Shown piece after piece: positions 26,044-33,488 of a stretch of DNA of 64,000 nt. Positions within the stretch are counted from its first letter, which is position 1; every line of letters starts with the position of its first letter. The translations under genes and the position numbers were made by a program. The notes under the pieces are model-generated. The model was not told where the DNA came from. It ran no database searches and saw nothing but the letters and a program-made list of their open reading frames with translations. This stretch comes from Paractinoplanes lichenicola (lineage in GTDB: Bacteria > Actinomycetota > Actinomycetes > Mycobacteriales > Micromonosporaceae), in NCBI RefSeq assembly GCF_016785085.1, contig NZ_JAENHO010000011.1:62001-126000 (forward strand). Reading direction: 5' to 3'.

Positions 26044-26116
26044 AGCGGACGACGGGATTCGAACCCGCGACCCTCACCTTGGCAAGGTGATGCGCTACCA
26101 GCTGCGCTACGTCCGC
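26044..26116 (-). tRNA. tRNA-Gly (anticodon GCC)
   Basis: The minus strand folds as a complete 73-nt tRNA. The acceptor stem GCGGACG pairs with CGTCCGC and is followed by discriminator U (typical of tRNA-Gly). A D-arm with AGCGCAGCTGGTAGCG comes next, then the anticodon stem TCACC/GGTGA around the loop TTGCCAA, giving anticodon GCC, and a T arm with GGTTCGAATCC. The CCA tail is not encoded. A terminator hairpin lies immediately downstream. Confidence 0.97.
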
Positions 26117-26195
26117 GTTGCCTAGAACCATACCGGATCGGTCCTGGTGCTTACGCAGGGGGCCGGTGTGGCTGGTGGCGGGTAGCATTCGACCA

Positions 26196-26516
26196 ATGCA
26201 ACCGGACGCCACGATTCAGCACGAACCGGCCGACGCGGATGGCCTGGTCGTCGCCTCGCTCAGCGGGGAGCTCGACCTCGACCGCGCCGACGCCGTGCGG
26301 GATCGGCTGGCCGCGATCGCCACCGACCCCGCCTGCCGTTACCTGCGGGTCGACGTCGCCGGTCTCGACTTCATCGACTCGTACGGGCTGGGCGCCCTGG
26401 TCAGCGCCCGCAACAGCGCGGCCGCCGCGGGCGTCACCCTGACCTTGGCCGAGCCGTCGCCGCCGGTGCGCAAGGCCATCGAGGTCACCGGCCTGGGGCA
26501 CGTGTTCGGCCTGTAG
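26196..26516 (+). CDS. STAS-domain anti-sigma-factor antagonist
   Basis: 106 residues from the ATG at 26196; an earlier in-frame ATG at 26118 would begin in the tRNA promoter region and adds no conserved sequence. The protein is a single STAS domain: VVASLSGELDLDRADAVRDR at the N-terminus, and FIDSYGLGALVSARN, whose Ser sits where SpoIIAA-type antagonists are phosphorylated by their anti-sigma kinase. No anti-sigma factor or sigma gene is adjacent, so its partner is elsewhere. It probably binds an anti-sigma factor when unphosphorylated. Confidence 0.88.
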   Translation: MQPDATIQHEPADADGLVVASLSGELDLDRADAVRDRLAAIATDPACRYLRVDVAGLDFIDSYGLGALVSARNSAAAAGVTLTLAEPSPPVRKAIEVTGLGHVFGL

Positions 26517-26763
26517 ACACGGGCGGGTCGCCCCGCGGCCGTGCGTCGGGGGCCCCTCGGGACTTTGCGGCGCGGCCACGACGCGTACGGGATGCTCGGA
26601 AAGCTCAACCACCGCCTGCCGCAACCGATGGCAGGGCCGACGTTCCGGGGTCTTTTCGCGCGCAACCGGCGCGCACCGGATCGGGCACTTGGCGTGCACC
26701 TGACGGGCTGGATTCTTCTTCTCATGCCCGGCTGACAACAGCCGGACAACAGGGGGAGATTCA

Positions 26764-27834
26764 ATGCTTCGTAAGTCCGTGTACTCGCTGGCCGCGCTCG
26801 TCGCCGGGTTCGGCGCCGCGCTCGCCGCCGGCCCGGCCACGGCCCACGCCGCCACCACGCCGACGACCCCGGCCGCCAAGCCGGCCGTTCAGAAGTGCGT
26901 GACGGATGCGAAGCTGGTTCCGAGCTGCGGCGTGCTGTGGGGCGCGGCGGCGGGTGGCTTCACCGGGAAGCCGCGCGACGAGGAGCACAAGGCGTGGGAG
27001 AAGCTGAGCGGTCGCACCGCCACCATCTTCCACTCGTACCACAAGGGTGACGAGAAGTTCCCGACCGCCGCCGAGATCGCCCTGGTCCGCGACCCCGCCA
27101 AGCCGCGGGTGCTGCTGCTCAACTGGCGCGTCGAGTACGGCTCGACCTGGGCGAACGTCGCCTCCGGCAAGCTCGACGCGCGGATCGACGCGTTCGCGGC
27201 GCGGGTCAAGGCGACCATGCCCGAGAAGTTCTTCCTGGTGCTCAACCACGAGCCCGAGGACGACGTGCGCCCGGCCGCCGGCTCGGGCATGACGGCCAAG
27301 GACTTCGCCTCCTCGTACCGTCACGTGATCAAGCGCCTCAAGGCCAAGGGCCTGAGCAACATGATCAACGTCGTCGCCTACATGGGCAACGAGAAGTGGA
27401 TGGCGCAGACCTGGTGGAACGACCTCTACCCCGGTGACGACGTCGTCGACTGGATCGGCCTGGACTCGTACGTGAGCGCCGAGCAGAACTACTACCACGC
27501 CGGTGTGTTCGCCGACCTGCTCGACCGCAAGGCCAAGGGTGGCCAGGGCTTCTACGACTGGGCCGCCACCAAGCACCCGTCGAAGCCGCAGATGGTCGCC
27601 GAGTGGGGCGCCTACCACCGCATCGGCAAGGTCGTCGACAAGAGCAAGCAGTTCAACAGCGTGCTGCCCGAGCTGGCCAAGCGCCCCAAGGTCAAGGCGA
27701 TCGTGTACTTCGACACCAAGAAGGACGCGTTCGGCGACCGCGACATCAGCATCGACAGTTCGAAGACGAGCCTCGCGGCGTTCCGCAAGCTCGCCGCCAG
27801 CCCGAAGTTCAACGTCCAGCTCAAGCTGAAGTGA
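26764..27834 (+). CDS. secreted GH26-like glycosidase
   Basis: 356 residues, ATG with GGGGGAG 7 nt upstream and a Sec signal peptide cut near ATAHA (about residue 30). The remainder is a (beta/alpha)8 clan GH-A-type barrel resembling GH26 beta-mannanases: LVLNHEPEDD supplies the acid/base Glu on strand 4 and QMVAEWGAYH the nucleophile Glu on strand 7, with WIGLDSYV on strand 6. Substrate is uncertain; beta-mannan or a related glucan is likely by family. A 33-bp GC-rich hairpin closes the unit. Together with the GH76 gene it suggests mannan foraging. Confidence 0.78.
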   Translation: MLRKSVYSLAALVAGFGAALAAGPATAHAATTPTTPAAKPAVQKCVTDAKLVPSCGVLWGAAAGGFTGKPRDEEHKAWEKLSGRTATIFHSYHKGDEKFPTAAEIALVRDPAKPRVLLLNWRVEYGSTWANVASGKLDARIDAFAARVKATMPEKFFLVLNHEPEDDVRPAAGSGMTAKDFASSYRHVIKRLKAKGLSNMINVVAYMGNEKWMAQTWWNDLYPGDDVVDWIGLDSYVSAEQNYYHAGVFADLLDRKAKGGQGFYDWAATKHPSKPQMVAEWGAYHRIGKVVDKSKQFNSVLPELAKRPKVKAIVYFDTKKDAFGDRDISIDSSKTSLAAFRKLAASPKFNVQLKLK

Positions 27835-27839
27835 TTGCC

Positions 27840-27872
27840 GACGGCGGTCGCCCTTCCCGGGCGGCCGCCGTC
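27840..27872 (+). terminator. hairpin terminator after the GH26-like gene
   Basis: GACGGCGG and CCGCCGTC form the outer 8 bp of a stem, with CGCCC/GGGCG inside, beginning 3 bp after the stop codon region. A weak TCGTTTAT tract follows. Confidence 0.7.
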
Positions 27873-27885
27873 CTCGTTTATCCCG

Positions 27886-27915
27886 TTGACGGAGTGAGTA
27901 CTCACTCCGTACCGT
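27886..27915 (+). promoter_or_regulatory. TetR promoter with 18-bp operator palindrome
   Basis: TTGACG (27886-27891) is a good -35 box. A perfect 18-bp palindrome GGAGTGAGTACTCACTCC spans 27891-27908 and fills the spacer up to the likely -10 (TACCGT, 27910-27915). The TetR start codon is at 27922, so the message has almost no leader. Placement between -35 and -10 is the classic arrangement for autorepression. Confidence 0.75.
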
Positions 27916-27921
27916 CGGGGC

Positions 27922-28515
27922 ATGACGACACGAGCCCCCGGCATGACGCCGGACCAACGCCGCGAGACCATCGTGCAGGCCGCCCTCCCCCTCGTCGCCG
28001 AGCTGGGCGCGGCCGTGACCACCGCCAAGATCGCCCGCGCGGCGGGCATCGGCGAGGCCACCATCTTCCGCGTCTTCGACGACAAGAACGCCGTGCTGAC
28101 CGCCGTGGTCGCCGCGGCCATGGACCCGACCCGCGTGCTGCAGGAGCTGGGTTCGATCTCGCTCGACCAGCCCCTGGCCGCCCGCCTGACCGAGGCCCTC
28201 GACGCCCTCGACGCCCACCTGCACCGCATGGGCGCCGTGATCGGCGCGCTGCGCAGCACCGGCGCCACCCGCCCCGCCCCCACCAGCCCCGAGGCCCGCG
28301 AACTCAACGCGGGCCGCGACGCCGCCCAGCAGGCCACCCACCAGGCCGTCCTCGAGTTGTTCGAGCCCGACGCGGCCGCCCTGCGCAAGCCCGCCGACTC
28401 CGTGACCCGAATGTTCCTCGGCCTCTTCTACGGCCGCGGCCGCCTCGCCGCCCCCGAGGCCCCCAACGACGAACTGGTCGACCTCTTCCTCCACGGCGCC
28501 CTGGCCCGCCCATGA
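27922..28515 (+). CDS. TetR-family regulator, probably autoregulated
   Basis: 197 residues. HTH: RRETIVQAALPLVAELGAAV, then TTAKIARAAGIGEATIFRVF, with a somewhat unusual IFRVFDDK in place of the common LYxHFxxK. The C-terminal domain ends with FLGLFYGRGRL. A perfect 18-bp palindrome overlaps its promoter spacer. The gene overlaps the next one by ATGA, so the nucleotidyltransferase is cotranscribed and probably derepressed with it. The same palindrome core is reiterated eight times at 9405-9674, making those sites candidate secondary targets. Confidence 0.88.
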   Translation: MTTRAPGMTPDQRRETIVQAALPLVAELGAAVTTAKIARAAGIGEATIFRVFDDKNAVLTAVVAAAMDPTRVLQELGSISLDQPLAARLTEALDALDAHLHRMGAVIGALRSTGATRPAPTSPEARELNAGRDAAQQATHQAVLELFEPDAAALRKPADSVTRMFLGLFYGRGRLAAPEAPNDELVDLFLHGALARP

Positions 28516-29186
28516 TCGACACCACCCCGATCACCGACCTGCTCCACCCCCGCGCGATCATCCTGCACGGCTCCCTGGCCGCCGGCGGTTTCCGCCCCGG
28601 CCAGAGCGACATCGACCTGCTCGTCGTCGTCGACACCCCACTGACCGACGCCCAGATCGCCGCCCTCACGGCTTACGCCCGCACCACCGCCCTGGGCGAC
28701 GCGGCCGGCTTGGACCTGCACGTCGTCACCACCGCGGTCGCCCGCGATCCCACTCCCGCTCCCCCGCTCGAGCTCTTCATCGGCCGCTCCACGGAGCTGG
28801 AGATCGAGACCCGCGTCCCGTCGGCCCCCGACCTGCCCGCCGAGCTCTCCATGGCCCGCGCCCAGGGCCGTTCCTTATTCGGCCCCGCCCCGCACGAGCT
28901 GCTGGCCCCCGTCCCCGACGCCTGGATCATCGCCCGCGGCCGCCACTGGCTCCGCACGTGGCTGACCCTGACCGACGACCTGGACCATCTCGAGTTCATG
29001 CACCAGACCGCCTGCCGCATCTGGCACTTAGCCGCGACCGGCCACTACTGCTCCAAGCAGGACGCCGTCGCCTGGGCCCACGCCCAGGACCCGTCCCTGA
29101 CCGATCTGACGCAGCTGCTCAACACTGTCCTCTCCGAAACCGCTTCCCGTACGCCACGTCGGCTCGAACAACCGCACCAACCCTGA
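28512..29186 (+). CDS. nucleotidyltransferase-domain protein (AadA-like)
   Basis: 224 residues starting at an ATG that overlaps the TetR stop (ATGA). The N-terminal nucleotidyltransferase motif is intact: IILHGSLAAGG, then GQSDIDLLVVV with the two metal-binding Asp residues, and a third acidic residue probably in GLDLHVVTT. The C-terminal half is helical (WLRTWLTLTDDLDHLEFMHQ), as in streptomycin/spectinomycin adenylyltransferases. Resistance to an aminoglycoside is possible but not shown; many such proteins act on unknown hydroxyl groups. Pairing with TetR fits inducible expression. Confidence 0.8.
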   Translation: MIDTTPITDLLHPRAIILHGSLAAGGFRPGQSDIDLLVVVDTPLTDAQIAALTAYARTTALGDAAGLDLHVVTTAVARDPTPAPPLELFIGRSTELEIETRVPSAPDLPAELSMARAQGRSLFGPAPHELLAPVPDAWIIARGRHWLRTWLTLTDDLDHLEFMHQTACRIWHLAATGHYCSKQDAVAWAHAQDPSLTDLTQLLNTVLSETASRTPRRLEQPHQP

Positions 29187-29385
29187 ACCCGAGGCTCCCC
29201 GCGGCCCCCTGCCACGAAAGGCCGTAGCGCGCGACCGGGATGTTCCCGGTGGTCCGGAGCCGCCAGCCCCCGATTCCGACCCGTTCCCCGCCACGCCATC
29301 GACCCGTCGGCCTCTTTGCTGAACGGCTTGGCCGCGTTCGTAGGGTGGTGTGATGGCGCGTCGGGGCCCGCGGTGGCTGGCATGT

Positions 29386-29760
29386 CTAGGGAAGCTCCCG
29401 GCCGCAGATCTCCGCCGCCAGGGTGTGGATCGCCTCGGCCGTCGTCGGTGTGTCGGTGCAGATCAGTGACCTGTCGAAGAGTTCGTCCTCGGCGGCACTG
29501 ATGGTTGCCCCCACCACCAATCTGTCCTCCTCGGTGCGGATCCGAAGGCCCCAGCTCACGTCGGTGCCGTCCGGGCGACAGCCGCTGACCCACACGCTCA
29601 CCTGGACGTCATCGGAGTCGGCGACGGAATAGATGCGGAAGTTGATCTGGGGCAGCGGCGACGGCCACGCGTAGGTCAGGCGCACCCACAACGGGTAGAA
29701 GTCACGATCGCGGACTTCGGACAGGGCCCGCAGGATCATCCGCACGTCGTCGACAGCCAT
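29386..29760 (-). CDS. hypothetical protein
   Basis: 124 residues, small acidic soluble protein with alternating beta strands (INFRIYSVADSDDVQVSVWV, VSWGLRIRTEEDRLVVGATI) and a C-terminal helix (TAEAIHTLAAEICGREL). Not recognised. The composition resembles immunity-type or Imm-like small actinobacterial proteins, but no toxin partner is adjacent. Codon use is normal for the window. Confidence 0.6.
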   Translation of the reverse strand: MAVDDVRMILRALSEVRDRDFYPLWVRLTYAWPSPLPQINFRIYSVADSDDVQVSVWVSGCRPDGTDVSWGLRIRTEEDRLVVGATISAAEDELFDRSLICTDTPTTAEAIHTLAAEICGRELP

Positions 29761-29799
29761 GCCCGAACCCTGCCACGGCGGGCTGAGAGGCCGGCCCCC

Positions 29800-30050
29800 T
29801 CAGACGACCTCGACGATCAACCGCCGTCAGTTCCGGGCACCGCGAGCGAACCCGGCCCGTCCAGCCGTCGTCGACCGAGGGCCTGAAGCCGCCGAGCAGC
29901 AGCGCGTTCGTCGACGAGCCGGCCCGGGTCCGTCCCGCCTCGATCGCTGCGGCTACCGAGGGGTCGTCGGTGGCCGGCGGGCGGTCCAGGCCGGTGATCA
30001 GCAGCGGGTTGCGCGCCGCCAGCAGGCCGAGCAGGGCGGTCGTGCACAGG
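29800..30050 (-). pseudogene. possible decayed gene fragment
   Basis: On the minus strand from about 30050 a frame with strongly coding-like GC3 runs without a start codon: TTALLGLLAARNPLLITGLD, then a segment containing AAAIEAGRTRAGSSTNALLL, ending in a degenerate tail. It begins just after the haloperoxidase stop on the same strand and lacks an N-terminus. I cannot name the family. It may be the 3' end of a deleted gene. The interval holds nothing else I can support. Confidence 0.3.
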
Positions 30051-30073
30051 CATCGACCGGGCCCGACCCGAGT

Positions 30074-31288
30074 TCACCGCCGGCGGAACTCGTGGGCCAG
30101 CACGTACTTGGCGACGCCGTTGCCGATTCGTACGCCCTGCACATCGGCGGTTCGATAGTGCACGCCGCCCCAGATCCGGGCCTCGACCACCTCGTCGACG
30201 GCGGACGAGAAGCTGCGGAAGGACCGCGTGGTGCCCGAGTCGGCGCTGTACGCGCTGAACGGGATGTTGTCGCGGCCGAAGAAGGATCGCATCGTGTACA
30301 TGATCGTGGAGGTCGAGCACGTGTGGCCGGACGTGTAGTCGGGGAACGGCGGCGTCACCAGCAGCGGCATCCACGACGGATCCGACGTCTCCTGCACGGC
30401 GGTCACCGGGCGCCAGAAGTTCCAGAACTTCTTCTCGTTGAAGCAGGCGATCAGCGAGTCGGCGTTGGCGATCTCGGCCATGGCGAAGAACCGGGCCGCG
30501 GCCAGGGTCGACAGGTGCTGGCGGTCGGAGACCTGGCGCTTGATCTCCCACTCGGTCAGCCGGCGGTCGTGCCACCAGATCGCGGACTGCGTCTGGTCGG
30601 GCGTGCGGACCGTGCTGGTGACCCCGCCGACGGCCTTGACCTCGGCCAGGTCGCGGGCCCAGGCGGCGCTGGTCAGGGCGGGCGGCCCGGCCGTACGGAA
30701 CATGTCGCCGCGCGGGATCACGAACGGCCGCAGGTCGCCGACCCAGGCGCCGTCGGAGGCGAGCGTGGGCGGGGTGGGCCGCCACTGGCCGGGCGCGGTC
30801 GAGGCGTTCCACGACTTGTCGGCGAACGCCCCGTCCCCGGCCCGGGCGGCGATCATGGCCGCGGCCGCGTCGGAACCGGCCCGGATGCCTCCGGTTTTGG
30901 CCCGGCCGTCCGGGATGGGGGCGAGCGCGTCGGCGTACATCTGGTCGAGGGACGCGCTCTGGGCGGGGAAGAGCGAGAGCAGCACCCTGTACGCGGCGGC
31001 GGCCACGGCGGCGTCGAGCGAGTCGCCGCGGTGCGCGCGGGGCGCGGTCAGATACGGCTCGTACGGCGTACCGGAAATGGCATTGACGGCGTCGTAGATC
31101 GCGCCGTGCACCATGGCGAAACTGCGCGGCGCCACGTAGGGCGCCTGCCGGGCCACCTCGTAGATGGCCTGCTGCGCGTTGCTGTTCCAGAGGACGACCG
31201 GATTGGCGCGCGGGGCCGCGGCCTGAGCGGGCGCGGCGATCCCGATCAGTGAGAGAACGAGGACAAGGGCATACCATCGTCGAGCCAT
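30074..31288 (-). CDS. secreted vanadium-dependent haloperoxidase-like protein
   Basis: 404 residues from the ATG at 31288, which has GGGGGG 6 nt upstream and starts a signal peptide (MARRWYALVLVLSLIGIAAP, cleaved near AQA). Vanadate-binding motifs of the PAP2/haloperoxidase superfamily are present: KKFWNFWRPV (Lys and Arg), PDYTSGHTCS (the central His region) and GGVHYRTAD (second Arg/His). The family oxidises halides with H2O2, or in some cases acts as an acid phosphatase; the exported location fits either. It diverges from endonuclease V with 94 bp between starts. Confidence 0.87.
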   Translation of the reverse strand: MARRWYALVLVLSLIGIAAPAQAAAPRANPVVLWNSNAQQAIYEVARQAPYVAPRSFAMVHGAIYDAVNAISGTPYEPYLTAPRAHRGDSLDAAVAAAAYRVLLSLFPAQSASLDQMYADALAPIPDGRAKTGGIRAGSDAAAAMIAARAGDGAFADKSWNASTAPGQWRPTPPTLASDGAWVGDLRPFVIPRGDMFRTAGPPALTSAAWARDLAEVKAVGGVTSTVRTPDQTQSAIWWHDRRLTEWEIKRQVSDRQHLSTLAAARFFAMAEIANADSLIACFNEKKFWNFWRPVTAVQETSDPSWMPLLVTPPFPDYTSGHTCSTSTIMYTMRSFFGRDNIPFSAYSADSGTTRSFRSFSSAVDEVVEARIWGGVHYRTADVQGVRIGNGVAKYVLAHEFRRR

Positions 31289-31382
31289 GATCATCCCCCC
31301 GTGGACGGCTTCGCGACCAAGACTGTCGGAGTCTCCACAGCGGACACAAGGGCCCGGTAAAAGGTCGGAGGGATCCACAAGC

Positions 31383-32036
31383 GTGCATGAGGCAGAGCGC
31401 CTGCAGGACGAACTGAAAGAGAGCGTCGTCCGCACCTCGGCCCCGATCGAGCCGCCGCGCACGGTGACCGGCCTCGATGTCACGTACGACACGGGCTCGG
31501 ATCGGGCCGTGGCCGCCGCCGTCGTGGTCGACGTCGCGTCGCTCGAGGTGGTCGAGGTCGCGTTTCACCGGGGCGAGGCCACTTTCCCGTACGTCCCCGG
31601 CCTGCTCGCCTTCCGCGAGGTGCCCCTGCTCGTGGCCGCCATTGAACGGCTCTCGACGCCCCCGGCCCTGCTCGTGTGCGACGGGTACGGCCTGGCCCAC
31701 CCCAAGCGCTTCGGCCTGGCCAGTCATCTCGGCGTGGTCCTCGACCTGCCCTCGTACGGGGTGGCCAAGACCGCCTTCGTCGGCGAGTTCACGCCCCCGG
31801 CCGAGCAGCGCGGCGCGCACGCGGACCTGACGGACGCCGGTGAGGTGATCGGCAGCGTCGTCCGTACGCAGACCGCGGTGAAACCCGTCTTCGTCTCGGC
31901 CGGGCATCGGATCGGTCTCGATGACTGCGTTTCCCTGACGCTGCGGCTGAGCGGTCGCCATCGCATTCCCGAACCGACCCGGCAGGCCGACATCGAATCC
32001 CGGAAAATGCTTCGCGAATGGCGCTCTTTGGAGTGA
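31383..32036 (+). CDS. nfi: endonuclease V
   Basis: 217 residues from the GTG at 31383, with GGAGGG 10 nt upstream. Endonuclease V nicks DNA (or RNA) next to deaminated bases, mainly inosine. Seen motifs: GLDVTYD (first catalytic Asp), YVPGLLAFREVPLL, LVCDGYGLAHPKRFGLASHL (metal Asp and His) and PVFVSAGHRIGLDD. Length and motif order match bacterial Nfi (about 220 residues). It stands alone in its transcription unit. Confidence 0.93.
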   Translation: MHEAERLQDELKESVVRTSAPIEPPRTVTGLDVTYDTGSDRAVAAAVVVDVASLEVVEVAFHRGEATFPYVPGLLAFREVPLLVAAIERLSTPPALLVCDGYGLAHPKRFGLASHLGVVLDLPSYGVAKTAFVGEFTPPAEQRGAHADLTDAGEVIGSVVRTQTAVKPVFVSAGHRIGLDDCVSLTLRLSGRHRIPEPTRQADIESRKMLREWRSLE

Positions 32037-32244
32037 ACGAAAGCCGTTCCCGGCCGCGCCCCGGATTCGCCGCCTAAAGCCTCCTGATCAGGCGTTATCT
32101 CAATATGGACCGATTCCCCGCCGGGGCGATCACATGTGTTGCACAATGCATTCACAGGCGACACCTAAGGTGTTTTGGCACGTTGAGCCCTCGAAACCGA
32201 CCGCGCCAGGCCCGTAGGCGCGCGGGGTGCACCGGGAGGCGGCA

Positions 32245-33324
32245 ATGGCGAGACGCGTCTTTATTCATATCGGCGCGCCGAAGACGGGCAGCACGTACGT
32301 CCAGAACGTGCTTTGGAACAATGTGGAGGCGCTGCGCGGGGCCGGCATCCTGCTGCCCGGCAAGTTCTCGGCGCACGACGAGGCGATGGCCGATCTGCGC
32401 GAGCTGCCGTGGCACCCGAACCCGGCCTGGTCGTGGGACAAGCTGGTGGCGAGGGCGGCCGAGTGGCCCGGCGACGTGGTGATCACCAACGAGGGCCTGG
32501 GCGCCGCGAACAACGCGCAGGCCGCCCGCGCGGTCCGCAGCCTGCGCCCGGCCGAGGTGCACATCCTGGTGGCCGCGCGCGACCTGTGGCGCACCTTCCC
32601 GTCGATGTGGCAGCAGAGCATCCGGGCCCGCGGCGTCTGGAGCTTCGAGGACTTCATCGGGGCCGTCGAGCGGGGCACGTTCGAGGACTTCTGGGAGCAC
32701 CACACGGCCAACCGGATGCTGCGCCGCTGGGGTGACCTGGTGCCCGCCGAGCAGCGGCACCTGATCACCGTGCCCGGCCCCGGCATGCCGCGCGACACCC
32801 TGTGGCGGCGGTTCGCAAGCGTGATCGGCATCCCCGACGGCGTCTGCGACCTCAGCGTGGCGCCCGGCGCCAACACATCGCTGGGCGCGGCCGAGGTCGA
32901 GGTGCTGCGCCGGGTCAACCGGGCGCTGGGCGACCGCTATCCGCACCGGGCGCCGTATCAGCGCGTGGTGCAGCGCCACCTGGTCGACGCGGTGCTCAAG
33001 CAGCGGACGAACGAGGTGCGCTTCGGGGTCGGGCCGGACCGGGCCGAGTGGGTGCTCGACCTGGCCGAGCAGCAGATCAAGGAGCTCGACGAGTATCCGT
33101 GCGAGGTGGTCGGCGACCTGGCCGAGCTGCGCCCGGTCGACGTCGCCCCGGTGCAGACGCCCGACCAGCTGCACCGCGACCAGGTGCTGGACGCCGCCAT
33201 CGAGACGATCATCGGCATGATCGGGCACGCCGAGCAGCTCAACCTGCAGCTTCCGCAGCCCCGCGAGAGCCTGCGCCGCCGGGCCACCCGGAAGGTGCGG
33301 CGCGGGCTCAAGCTCTGGTCCTAG
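32245..33324 (+). CDS. sulfotransferase-like protein
   Basis: 359 residues from the ATG at 32245, which has GGGAGG 5 nt upstream (an in-frame GTG at 32227 is less well placed). The N-terminus FIHIGAPKTGSTYVQNVLW contains the 5'-phosphosulfate loop of PAPS-dependent sulfotransferases. A second conserved block, VHILVAARDLWRTFPSMWQQ, resembles the 3'-phosphate-binding region (R...S). The rest is helical and ends in a basic tail. The acceptor is unknown. The TAG stop (33322-33324) is the first three bases of repeat element copy B. Confidence 0.8.
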   Translation: MARRVFIHIGAPKTGSTYVQNVLWNNVEALRGAGILLPGKFSAHDEAMADLRELPWHPNPAWSWDKLVARAAEWPGDVVITNEGLGAANNAQAARAVRSLRPAEVHILVAARDLWRTFPSMWQQSIRARGVWSFEDFIGAVERGTFEDFWEHHTANRMLRRWGDLVPAEQRHLITVPGPGMPRDTLWRRFASVIGIPDGVCDLSVAPGANTSLGAAEVEVLRRVNRALGDRYPHRAPYQRVVQRHLVDAVLKQRTNEVRFGVGPDRAEWVLDLAEQQIKELDEYPCEVVGDLAELRPVDVAPVQTPDQLHRDQVLDAAIETIIGMIGHAEQLNLQLPQPRESLRRRATRKVRRGLKLWS

Positions 33325-33488
33325 GCCCTGTTTCGCAGTGGGGGCGGGGCTGCGGCAGGGCCCAGATCCCGCCTGGCGGCGTCCCGTGAAAGCCAGGTTC
33401 CAACACCGGGAGCCAGGCTTCCCCGGGCCACCACCAGACGAAATCTGGACCCGGCCTCGCTCCCACCCCCACTACGAAACAGGACCTA
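33322..33488. repeat. palindromic element, copy B (MITE-like), 167 bp
   Basis: Terminal inverted repeats of 23 bp (33322-33344 and 33466-33488) match except at two positions. The reverse complement of the interior differs from copy A (8027-8189) at only about four positions over roughly 130 bp. Its first bases are the TAG stop of the sulfotransferase gene, and its last bases are the TAG stop of the aldehyde dehydrogenase gene on the other strand. It lies in the middle of a convergent pair and could terminate both. Confidence 0.88.

Noticed and set aside
26044..26116. An integration site (att) at tRNA-Gly
   Set aside because: No integrase, no duplicated tRNA 3' end and no mobile genes beside it.
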